Part shown: positions 56,745-64,000 of the stretch, one piece after another
How the letters are laid out: each line of letters starts with the position of its first letter
Numbering within the stretch: the first letter of the stretch is position 1
From: Rahnella aceris
Lineage (GTDB): Bacteria > Pseudomonadota > Gammaproteobacteria > Enterobacterales > Enterobacteriaceae
DNA length: 64,000 nucleotides
Assembly: GCF_011684115.1 (NCBI RefSeq)
Contig: NZ_JAADJV010000002.1
Span: forward strand, 61,209 to 125,208
Direction of reading: 5' to 3'
The notes under the pieces: generated by a model
What the model saw: only the letters and a program-made list of their open reading frames with translations
Database searches by the model: none
Told to the model about the DNA's origin: nothing
Made by a program: the position numbers and the translations under genes

Positions 56745-56801
56745 AGTTTTCCCCGATGAACGGAAACCGGACTTGCCATTGATTTGTTAATGACTTACAT
56801 G

Positions 56802-58586
56802 TTACTTACAGGCTTTGATCTCTTTCCACTGTGACCATTCGCCAGTGAACGACGGGTTACCTGGCTCATTGTTCTGAGTCCAGTAATTCGCGAGATACTC
56901 CTTACCTTTCCAGTTAACACTTTCTCCGCCGTTATACACTTTACCGGCATCCCAGTTGTCAGCGCAGCCGGTGCTGGTGCCTTCATCAGGGATCGGCAAT
57001 ACCTTCGGTGTGACCGTCAGCACGTAGGTGGCCACACTGCTTTTCTTCCCATCGGACACGGTGAGGGTAAAGTTGAAGCTTTGCTTAGCGGTGACCACGG
57101 GTGCGACAAAACTCAGCGATTCACGATCGTGACCGGCGAGGGTGGACCCGTTCGGCAGCAACCAGCTGTAGGTCAGTTTATCGCCGTCAGCGTCGGTAGA
57201 TTCTGCTGCATTGAGCGTCACATTCGCCTGGCTTTCCACATCACCAATCGGACCGGAGAGTTTTGCCACCGGCGCTGAATTGCCGTCAGCCGGGGCTGGT
57301 GTCGGTTCCGGTGTTGGTGCTGGCGTCGGTTCAGGAGCAGGTGTCACCGCTTCTTCTTTACCGGCATCATCGACCACTTTCACGTTAAAGAAGTGCTGGA
57401 CGCAGCGTTTGTAATCGCCCTCTTTGAACGCGGAGAACGGCGTCTGATAACCGACCAACTGACAGGAATACGTCAGGCCAGTTGGCGTTTCTGATGACCA
57501 TCCCCAGTCCTGTTCCCAGTACTGCGGCAGCGCACCGGCGCCACCTTCATCAAACTGTTTCATGTTTTTACAGCCCAGCACTTCATTAGCCGGAACCGGC
57601 ACTTTCAGGTATTCCGCTTCGCTTTTGTAGTAGGAGATACGGTTCAGGCCCTGCGCGATTTCCTGCGAGCCACCGCACTCAACACCGCCATTGATGATCT
57701 GAATAGTCACGCCGAATCCCGGCACCAGACCGTTGGCTTTGTCACGATCGTTCGGCTGCCAGGTGCCGTCGATCACATGCAGCATGCTCGGCTTCGGTGC
57801 CTGCGGCGTGACGTAGAAGAATACCGCACTGGCAAGGTTCAGCCAGGTATCCGCCACCAGTTCCGGTTTATCCAGCAGGGTTCTGACCGTGCCGAACATC
57901 GCATCGGAGAACGGGCCGTAGTTATAGTTATAAGAAAGTTGTTTGGCACCGCGACCGAAGTAGCTGACAAAATCGCCGTCGGCATCTTTGCCGCAAGGCC
58001 AGGTTTGTCCCTGCCAGACATTCGGATTACATTCGCCGTTATAGCCGCCTTTCTGCCCTTCTTTCCAGCCCATTTCTCGCAGATAGACCAGCCCCTGACG
58101 CCATTCGGCTTCCGGGCGCCAGCTCTCGTGGCCGCCGGTTTCCTGTGCGAAGTGTGCAAACATGGTGGCAAGGCCTTTACGGCAAATGGCATCCGAATCA
58201 CGTCCGTCGGTATACGTTCCGCACACGGCCGGGAACTTGCCGATGGCCTGCAGGAATTTGGTGTAGGTATAGCTCGGGTCACGCAGCGGGAAAATGTGTT
58301 CCCACTTATCACTGCCCAGAATGCTGTCCACCCGCTTCACGTTAGCCGGGTTATCGCTGCGGCCGGGAGCGATTTTATCGACGGAAGCATTATCCAGTGT
58401 GCGGATAGACGCCTTAACCTCCTGCATCAGCGGGTTTTGAGTCAGGCTGTTTTCTTTTTTAATCAGATCACTTTCTTTGATGACATAGGGATCCGACGTA
58501 TCGGCTGCCATTGCCGGAGCAACACAGGCCATCAGACAGGAGAGTGTAATAAGATTCAAAAGGTATTTATCTTTAGTTCTGCGCAT
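56802..58586 (-). CDS. GH19 chitinase with PKD-like and chitin-binding domains
   Basis: 594 residues. A Sec signal peptide (cleavage near VAPAMA, residue 27) is followed by a GH19 catalytic domain (~85-410) with HFAQETGGHESW (catalytic E149) and YFGRGAKQLSYNYNYGPF, a Pro/Thr/Glu-Ala linker, a PKD/Ig-like domain (~440-535; LNAAESTDADGDKLTYSW) and a C-terminal CBM5/12 chitin-binding module (~545-594; AGKVYNGGESVNWKGKEYLANYWTQ). It hydrolyses chitin with inversion. It is the last gene of the holin/endolysin cluster and shares its accessory domains with the GH18 chitinase at the other end. Confidence 0.93.
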   Translation of the reverse strand: MRRTKDKYLLNLITLSCLMACVAPAMAADTSDPYVIKESDLIKKENSLTQNPLMQEVKASIRTLDNASVDKIAPGRSDNPANVKRVDSILGSDKWEHIFPLRDPSYTYTKFLQAIGKFPAVCGTYTDGRDSDAICRKGLATMFAHFAQETGGHESWRPEAEWRQGLVYLREMGWKEGQKGGYNGECNPNVWQGQTWPCGKDADGDFVSYFGRGAKQLSYNYNYGPFSDAMFGTVRTLLDKPELVADTWLNLASAVFFYVTPQAPKPSMLHVIDGTWQPNDRDKANGLVPGFGVTIQIINGGVECGGSQEIAQGLNRISYYKSEAEYLKVPVPANEVLGCKNMKQFDEGGAGALPQYWEQDWGWSSETPTGLTYSCQLVGYQTPFSAFKEGDYKRCVQHFFNVKVVDDAGKEEAVTPAPEPTPAPTPEPTPAPADGNSAPVAKLSGPIGDVESQANVTLNAAESTDADGDKLTYSWLLPNGSTLAGHDRESLSFVAPVVTAKQSFNFTLTVSDGKKSSVATYVLTVTPKVLPIPDEGTSTGCADNWDAGKVYNGGESVNWKGKEYLANYWTQNNEPGNPSFTGEWSQWKEIKACK

Positions 58587-58875
58587 AAGGACAACCTTAT
58601 ATAAATAGTCGAAGTTAAATGCTGAAAATTATTTCTGCATAACATTAACCGGTCAGAGTTTCTGTACTGCCCCCTGCCCTGTCAGTCAAAAGGCTAATCG
58701 CATAAGCGCATACAGGCTAATAAAAACAAAGCCATAAACATCATAAAAAACGGATGATATTTATTAAAAACCACTTATAAATTTATTCGAAGAACAATAA
58801 AAAATGCGGACTGATCACCCGGAATCAGTCCACATACTTATGAACAAACTTTGAATACTTAGTGAATAAAGTTGT

Positions 58876-59142
58876 TTACCGTTGGGCCAGTGTAAAAGTT
58901 CCCGCCAATTTCTTCACCCGGTCCCCTGCCAGAATTAATAGTGGCCCGCCTAACACACCGCCTATACCGGAGGTCATCAGGATCATGTTAAAACCCATAT
59001 CCCTTTCGATGAAAACGATGCTTAGCAGGAAACCTGTGAAACACGACACAACGATTTGCGTAAAACATTTATAAACATCCTCCACAGTGGGCTTACTTTT
59101 GCAGCGCATGATAAATCGCACCAGGCCACCCCAGGATGACAT
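58876..59142 (-). CDS. Phage-type holin (LydA-like)
   Basis: 88 residues with SSWGGLVRF at the very start, a motif near the N-terminus of LydA/phage holin family 3-like holins, then two hydrophobic segments (~27-47 and ~52-72) and a basic C-terminus (DRVKKLAG). Holins form inner-membrane lesions that release endolysin. The ATG at 59142 has no Shine-Dalgarno. The frame stays open upstream with holin-like residues (ELLVSILV) back to a TAA, with no standard start codon, so the true start is uncertain. It stands between the LysR and GH19 genes, alone in ~290 and ~265-nt gaps. Confidence 0.72.
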   Translation of the reverse strand: MSSWGGLVRFIMRCKSKPTVEDVYKCFTQIVVSCFTGFLLSIVFIERDMGFNMILMTSGIGGVLGGPLLILAGDRVKKLAGTFTLAQR

Positions 59143-59407
59143 AACTAATATAGAAACTAATAACTCAAATTATATAAACACAACTTCGTTAGCATGAAGA
59201 CTGATCATGACGAAAAACCTCATAGATTAACTAATAAAGATTGAGATAACTGCGACAATGATAATCCGGCCATCATCAAAGCCATAATCACTTCAGTTCA
59301 ATAATTAATTTTGATAATCCGGCGCTGATTTTTTATTAAAAAAAAATCATTAAAAAATAAACAAACACTCTCTTAAATCACGTTAACCACATTTCTTGCC
59401 ACATCCT

Positions 59408-60349
59408 TCATATTGATTCCGCGCTTTTCAGCTGTGACATCACCAGATGAACATAGCGTCGCTTACTGCTGTTTGAAAGGTAATTCATGTAGACCGGAGA
59501 GTCCTTTATTGAAATTTCTTTAGGTAGATCAAAGCACTTTAACTTGCAATGCCGCTCCCTGATAAAGTAATCCGCCAGCACCCTGGGTAACACAGTGAGC
59601 ATATCACTGCGTTCGAGCGCGCTGATGATACCGTTGATGGAAGAAGAGCGGTAAATGACTTTAACCAGACCCGCGTAAGGTGCATTAATCGTCAACGTCG
59701 TGCCGAGAAGACCGGTAAAATCATTATAAATACCGTCGTTATAGACAGCGTGAGGTAATGCGTAGTAATGCATTAACGCCAGTTCTCTCTGGTTGGACAA
59801 TAAACTGCTGGCACCGCACAGGATAACAAACTCATCCATGGCATCAATTTTTATTGAGGTGATTTTCTCATGATTCAGAGCATGATGCGAAATAACAACA
59901 TCGATATTTGCCTGTAACAAACTCCTTACCATTTCATCACTCTTAATATTCGTTGAATTAGAAAATTCGACCTTTACTGACTTTCCACTTTCGTTCTTAT
60001 ACATCCGGTTAAAATAATAGTCCTCCAGAACATCCGGACACATTACCCGCAATATGGCACCCGATGGCCCTTCGGTTCTTGAGGACTGTAAAACATCTTC
60101 AATAATCGTAATGGCGTTGACAAAAGAATCATGGATATCCAGCGCAGTGGCGGTGGGTTTCAGACCCGTGGCCGTGCGGTAAAACAGTTCTTCACCCAGA
60201 TGTCGTCTGAGCTTATTTATCGATAAGCTTACTGCAGAAGGTGTAAGATTCAGATTTTCTGCTGCTTTTGAAATATTCCCAGAAACAATCACTTCATTCA
60301 TTATCTTGATAAGATTGTAATCAAAGTTAATTGTACTTGACTCGTTCAT
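59408..60349 (-). CDS. LysR-type transcriptional regulator
   Basis: 313 residues: an N-terminal winged HTH (~10-68; GNISKAAENLNLTPSAVSLSINKLRRHLGEELFYRT) and a LysR substrate-binding domain. It lies within the chitinase-lysis cluster. In Serratia marcescens the LysR protein ChiR activates chitinase genes, so an activator of this cluster is a reasonable inference. The RBS is GGAGAG. It separates the endolysin from the holin gene, which is unlike a phage lysis operon. Confidence 0.9.
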   Translation of the reverse strand: MNESSTINFDYNLIKIMNEVIVSGNISKAAENLNLTPSAVSLSINKLRRHLGEELFYRTATGLKPTATALDIHDSFVNAITIIEDVLQSSRTEGPSGAILRVMCPDVLEDYYFNRMYKNESGKSVKVEFSNSTNIKSDEMVRSLLQANIDVVISHHALNHEKITSIKIDAMDEFVILCGASSLLSNQRELALMHYYALPHAVYNDGIYNDFTGLLGTTLTINAPYAGLVKVIYRSSSINGIISALERSDMLTVLPRVLADYFIRERHCKLKCFDLPKEISIKDSPVYMNYLSNSSKRRYVHLVMSQLKSAESI

Positions 60350-60491
60350 TATTTACTCTCCAGATAAAGGGGGCGTTTGCTTCGAAATAAATAATACAGC
60401 TCTTTATGCATTCAGTTTTCATAAAAATCCACCTTTAATATTGTGAAGCGTTTTGAGTTGCGTACGTATTAATCACATATCCCGAGCATAT

Positions 60492-61034
60492 TTAAAGCGT
60501 TATCCGCCCCTTCATCCAGCCGTAAACAAACGACTCATTCGCACTACGCCCTTCTGCCAACTCCAGGTAACGTTGCCCCTGACTGCAATTAATAGAAGTG
60601 ATTAACACGCCCGCTCCCTCGGTGCCACGCTTCTCAATGAACTGTGTTAACGCCTTTAGCGTACCGGGGCCGATTTTGCCGTCCACGACGATATCACCAT
60701 AATATGCTTCACCGTGATTAAATACATTCAGCCAGCGCTGCAACCATCGGATACCCACTGCCGGTCCCATGTTGGTGCCGGTGTCGCACAGTTCCAGCGC
60801 CAGACCTGGCGCAATGGCATACACTTTGTCGAATCCCGGCTGATACCAGTAATTCTTTTCAAGGATCAGATAAGCATCTTCTTTCGTGAAATCGGTCATT
60901 TTTCCGGTATAGCCATAACTGCGGGCCGTTTTTTCGGTGATACCCCAATGCGTCGGGCCACCGGTATCATTCGGGTGGTCTACATAGCCACCTTCGTTTT
61001 TCAGTACGGAATTAATCACAGGGTTAGTAAACAT
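60492..61034 (-). CDS. GH108-family muramidase (endolysin)
   Basis: 180 residues without a signal peptide. The N-terminal GH108 domain has the diagnostic ENEGGYV-like motif KNEGGYVDHPNDTGGPTHWGIT (catalytic E14), and the C-terminal part (~100-175) is the peptidoglycan-binding PG_binding_3 domain (VDGKIGPGTLKAL). It cleaves the glycan strands of murein, as phage lysozymes of this family do. Lack of an export signal means it needs the holin to reach the wall. It follows the winged-helix membrane regulator by 22 nt and has a strong RBS (GGAGGAAG). Confidence 0.9.
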   Translation of the reverse strand: MFTNPVINSVLKNEGGYVDHPNDTGGPTHWGITEKTARSYGYTGKMTDFTKEDAYLILEKNYWYQPGFDKVYAIAPGLALELCDTGTNMGPAVGIRWLQRWLNVFNHGEAYYGDIVVDGKIGPGTLKALTQFIEKRGTEGAGVLITSINCSQGQRYLELAEGRSANESFVYGWMKGRITL

Positions 61035-61056
61035 AAGGTCTTCCTCCGGACAACAG

Positions 61057-61503
61057 TTAAAGTTGAAACGTCAGAAACAACGCGGTACCGATTAACAGTA
61101 CCGACACCAAAAAACCAAACATCAGTATCCACGGTCTGAGGTTCTTAACCGGTGATACCTTCTCTTCCATGACTTCCACAGTGGCCGAGGTACTGACACG
61201 AATGCCTGATTTCGGCACAGTAATGAAGAATTCATCCAGCCCGGCAAATTTAAGATCGCGGCGGATTAAATAAAGGGTCTGGGTCAAACTGGCATCGCTG
61301 GTGAATTTACTGCGGCTTCCCCATAACGCGACAGAGATGGCCTCTTTTTCGATCACTTCATCTTTTGCATGTTCAATAATATAACTCAGGCAACGTGATC
61401 TCATTGAAGTCAGTTTAATATTCACATCACTGTGAAGTTTTTTAAACTCCTTGGTTTTTTCATTAAAGACATATTCGCCATTTATAAGATATACAGCCAT
61501 CAT
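61057..61503 (-). CDS. Winged-helix regulator with C-terminal membrane anchor
   Basis: 148 residues. The N-terminal ~105 residues look like an OmpR/ToxR/CadC-type winged helix (YLINGEYVFNE..., LTSMRSRCLSYIIEH, ISVALWGSRSKF..., SLTQTLYLIRRDLKFAGLDEFFITVPKSGIRV). A short linker leads to a single hydrophobic helix (127-147) that ends the protein, so there is no periplasmic sensor domain. It is the first gene of a unit with the endolysin, 22 nt downstream, and is divergent from the GH18 chitinase gene. It has a strong GGAGGAGAG Shine-Dalgarno. It probably activates the divergent promoters from the membrane. Confidence 0.82.
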   Translation of the reverse strand: MMAVYLINGEYVFNEKTKEFKKLHSDVNIKLTSMRSRCLSYIIEHAKDEVIEKEAISVALWGSRSKFTSDASLTQTLYLIRRDLKFAGLDEFFITVPKSGIRVSTSATVEVMEEKVSPVKNLRPWILMFGFLVSVLLIGTALFLTFQL

Positions 61504-61950
61504 CCTCTCTCCTCCATTATTTCAGCCATTTGTGCCTGCCCCTTAATCTTTGCTGATGATTAAGCGTATCTGTTTTTATTATTTTCACCACAGGCAATAG
61601 GATTAATATTAAGTATTTTAGTTAAGATGTGACTGAATCAAAAAAAACGGGGGGATATTAAGTAAAACTCAAAAACCACTTAATTCTCACTCAACATGCA
61701 GAAAGCATTCAACAAGCTGAAAATCAATGCTTTTTATGATTAATTTGTGATATGTCTTTTTATCATCAACGTGATTATTGATGACGATAAAACCCGCTAA
61801 ATTTCTCCGTTCAAAAAACAACCATAAATTTTATATTAGTCAATTTTATTTATATCTCAATATGATTTGTCGGTTTTTATTTCCGGATCGAATATATCCA
61901 CCAGCAGCAACCGGCTGTTTATGTACTCATTCAAAATTTAGGAAAATACT
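61504..61950. other. Divergent regulatory region of the chitinase cluster
   Basis: A 447-nt AT-rich gap between the membrane-anchored regulator and the GH18 chitinase. It holds a marked inverted repeat at 61763-61784 and the chitinase Shine-Dalgarno (TAGGAAA, 7 nt before ATG). No gene is seen in it. Confidence 0.6.
61763..61784. promoter_or_regulatory. Inverted repeat, candidate activator site
   Basis: TCATCAA-N8-TTGATGA, with flanks extending the similarity (TTTATC on the left, GATAAA on the right). It lies 167 nt before the chitinase start and 260 nt before the regulator start, a suitable place for a LysR or winged-helix dimer. Binding is inferred only. Confidence 0.5.
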
Positions 61951-64000
61951 ATGTCTACCAGCAAAATCATTAAGACCGACGAGTTAACCCAGTCCTCTTA
62001 TACTCTGGACGGTTTTAATCCAGCCACAGAAACTGAAAATTACAGCTATACGTCGGCACGTGTGACGAAACCGGTTTATAACAAATACAATACGGCGAAT
62101 AAGCCAAAAGTATTTGGCTATTACACCGACTGGTCACAATATGATGGCCGTCTGCAGAATTCGCAGGCAGGCAAAGAAGCCCGCGGCCGTGGTTTTGACC
62201 TCGCAAACATTCCACCGACTGCTTACGACAAAATCATCCTTGGTTTCGTTGGGATTGTTGGCGACCAGGGTGAAAAAGCCAATACCGTGGCCAATGCCGC
62301 ACAACAACTGGGTAAAACCACCCATCAGGCGACGTTCCTGGATCCGTGGGGTGACTTTGGCTCCTCCGTCAATAACAACCTGGACAATCCGGGCTGGGTG
62401 GAACTTTCTCCGGCCACCGCGACGCAAGCCAATGTAAAAGGTCTGGTCGGTGGCTTACGTGACCTGCAAAAACGCGCCAAAGCAGTGGGTCATGATCTGG
62501 TGCTTTCGATGAGTATTGGTGGCTGGACGTTAAGTAACGGCTTCCACAATATGGCAAAAACCGCAGAAAGTCGTACCATCTTCGCGAAAAGTATTGCCAG
62601 TCTGTTCACCCGTTTCCCGATGTTCAGCGAAGTGGATATCGACTGGGAATACCCGGGCAACACCGGGAATAACAACCCGTATGATGATAATGATGGCGCG
62701 AACTATGCGCTGCTGATTGCTGAAATCACCAAACAGATGGCCGCCATCAAACGTTCTGATGTAAAAATCAGTATTGCCAGCTCCGCCGTGGTCACTATTT
62801 TGGAAAAATCCAACGTTCCGGCCCTGCTTGAAGCCGGTCTGTACGGCGTTAACCTGATGACCTATGACTTTTTCGGTACGCCGTGGGCAGAAAAATTGTC
62901 GCATCACACCAATTTACATGCATTGGTTGAAGGCGGCTGGGGCATTGACACCATCATTAACTATCTGCTGTCGAAAGGGTTCCCGGCTGACCGCATGAAT
63001 GTCGGCTATGCGGCCTATTCCCGTAACGCGCAAAATGCGGTACTGGAAAGCTATTCTCCTTTAGAAGGTACCTATACTCCTGTTGAAGGTAAAACCACCG
63101 TCGGTACATTCGAAAGCGGTACCACCGAATGGTACGACATGGTGAATAACTACCTGGATCTGGAAAATCAGTCAGGACGCAATGGCTTCCAGGTGTATAC
63201 CGATCAGGTCGCTGATGCTGATTATCTTTATAACAAAGACACCGGCATTTTCATGTCCATTGATACCCCACGTACCGTGCGTGAAAAAGGCCGTTATGTG
63301 GTTGAAAAAGGACTGGGCGCACTGTTCACCTGGACTATCGATCAGGACAACGGTCTGCTGGTCAATGCGGCACGCGAAGGTCTGGGTTGTACTATCCAGA
63401 ATCAGGTTATCGATATGGCGCCTTTCTACTTTGAAGGTGTCAATATCGACGGTCAGGTTCCGGAAGATGAAGTCCCTTCAGAAACCAATACTGCGCCTAC
63501 CGGTGATATTGCCCTGCAGGTGTTCAGCGGTGCCAAAGTGCGTCTGAGCGCGGCAGGTTCTGCCGATAAAGACAACGATAAACTCACCTACAAATGGACT
63601 GCACCAGCCGCCATCGCACTGTCCTCGTACGATGCGGTCTCCGCAGACTTCACCGCACCAGAGCTGGTCAGTAAATCTGACTTCAACTTCACACTGGTAG
63701 TCACCGATGAACACGGTGAAAAATCGGTATCGAAAAGCATCGTGGTAACAGTGCTGGGTAACGCAGCCGTTGAGCCAGAGCCAACACCGGAACCGACACC
63801 GGAGCCGACCCCTGAGCCAACGCCTGTGCCAACGCCTGTGCCAACGCCAGAACCTACACCAACGCCTTCTCCGGCAGGCAAATATGCCACCTGGGATGCC
63901 AGCAAAGTGTACAACACCGGCGACAAAGTCAGCCTGAACGGTAAAGACTACCAGGCCAACTACTGGACGCAGGGCAATCAGCCGGGCAAAGCCGAATTTA
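61951..64000 (+). CDS. GH18 chitinase, no signal peptide (cut by window end)
   Basis: 683 codons are visible; the 3' end lies beyond the window. The N-terminus (MSTSKIIKTDELTQSSYT) has no Sec or Tat signal. A GH18 barrel (~52-490) includes KVFGYYTDWSQYDGR, LVLSMSIGGWT and the catalytic motif SEVDIDWEYPG with catalytic E233; the first Asp of DxxDxDxE is Ser226. NLMTYDFFGTPW and FTWTIDQDNG follow. Then come a PKD-like domain (~510-600), a long Glu/Pro/Thr linker and the start of a CBM5/12 module. The pattern resembles chitinases of insect-associated Yersinia/Serratia (Tc-toxin chitinases). Export probably depends on the adjacent holin/endolysin. Confidence 0.93.
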   Translation, partial: MSTSKIIKTDELTQSSYTLDGFNPATETENYSYTSARVTKPVYNKYNTANKPKVFGYYTDWSQYDGRLQNSQAGKEARGRGFDLANIPPTAYDKIILGFVGIVGDQGEKANTVANAAQQLGKTTHQATFLDPWGDFGSSVNNNLDNPGWVELSPATATQANVKGLVGGLRDLQKRAKAVGHDLVLSMSIGGWTLSNGFHNMAKTAESRTIFAKSIASLFTRFPMFSEVDIDWEYPGNTGNNNPYDDNDGANYALLIAEITKQMAAIKRSDVKISIASSAVVTILEKSNVPALLEAGLYGVNLMTYDFFGTPWAEKLSHHTNLHALVEGGWGIDTIINYLLSKGFPADRMNVGYAAYSRNAQNAVLESYSPLEGTYTPVEGKTTVGTFESGTTEWYDMVNNYLDLENQSGRNGFQVYTDQVADADYLYNKDTGIFMSIDTPRTVREKGRYVVEKGLGALFTWTIDQDNGLLVNAAREGLGCTIQNQVIDMAPFYFEGVNIDGQVPEDEVPSETNTAPTGDIALQVFSGAKVRLSAAGSADKDNDKLTYKWTAPAAIALSSYDAVSADFTAPELVSKSDFNFTLVVTDEHGEKSVSKSIVVTVLGNAAVEPEPTPEPTPEPTPEPTPVPTPVPTPEPTPTPSPAGKYATWDASKVYNTGDKVSLNGKDYQANYWTQGNQPGKAEF

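Noticed and set aside
58587..60491. Possible spanin genes in the gaps of the chitinase-lysis cluster
   Set aside because: The gaps show no lipoprotein signal or overlapping membrane-protein frame, so none is called; spanins may lie outside the window.
56802..64000. Interpreting the holin and endolysin as prophage remnants
   Set aside because: No other phage genes or integrase is present, and both lie among chitinase genes and regulators as in known chitinase-release cassettes.

Overview
The window looks like a chromosomal segment of a Gram-negative enterobacterium, most likely family Yersiniaceae (Rahnella/Serratia/Ewingella-like). The evidence is the set of conserved enterobacterial genes (ybhP-clsB-ybhN, mntH, wza-wzb-wzc, manB-manC, yjbEFGH, a PuuP/PlaP-type permease), a chitinase cassette of the Serratia/Yersinia entomophaga kind, and roughly 50% GC in the core parts. 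Genus is inference; no rRNA or complete tRNA is present. There is no CRISPR array, transposase or integrase.

Layout. (1) 1-70: a 16-nt piece of the 3' end of tRNA-Phe followed by a terminator, resembling the right attachment site of an element lying to the left. (2) 188-4431 (-): a four-gene carbohydrate operon headed by a DeoR-ribokinase fusion, with an aldolase/lyase of the DapA/NanA family, a YhcH-family protein and an ACS-type MFS transporter. (3) 4711-8994: ybhP-clsB-ybhN (+) and convergent mntH (-) with a near-perfect MntR box. (4) 9327-12167 (+): a chemoreceptor with a probable flagellar sigma-28 promoter, paired with an orphan periplasmic sugar-binding protein. (5) 12255-34460 (-): a ~22-kb exopolysaccharide operon beginning at a JUMPstart/ops (RfaH) element, running yjbEFGH, wbaP, wza-wzb-wzc, wzy, glycosyltransferases, wzx, acyltransferase, a WcaM-like beta-helix protein, manC-manB, another glycosyltransferase and a Gmd homologue that has lost its catalytic residues. 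A strongly AT-rich core (17.6-25.1 kb) looks horizontally acquired. A degenerate EAL protein and a LuxR/RcsA-like regulator lie just upstream of its promoter.

(6) 35981-36969: an AT-rich gene desert. (7) 36970-45084: a P2-type cation ATPase (-), then an RND efflux adaptor and pump (+) translationally coupled to an acyltransferase-3 membrane protein. (8) 45148-46408 (-): a 218-residue protein followed by two paralogous 84-residue membrane proteins, organised like an antibacterial pore-forming effector with two immunity proteins. (9) 46539-56713: amino-acid and polyamine transport and its regulators: XRE-cupin/AzlCD, a PuuP/PlaP-type permease, an AraC regulator, LysE with an unrecognised HDxGH protein, DUF1345, and an ABC substrate-binding protein plus permease without an ATPase, next to an aminotransferase.

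(10) 56802-64000: the most striking region. A Sec-exported GH19 chitinase and a signal-peptide-less GH18 chitinase (cut by the window end) flank a holin, a GH108 muramidase endolysin, a LysR regulator and a small winged-helix protein with a C-terminal membrane anchor. This is the composition expected for a holin/endolysin-driven (type 10-like) chitinase release system, but with a muramidase and no spanins in view.
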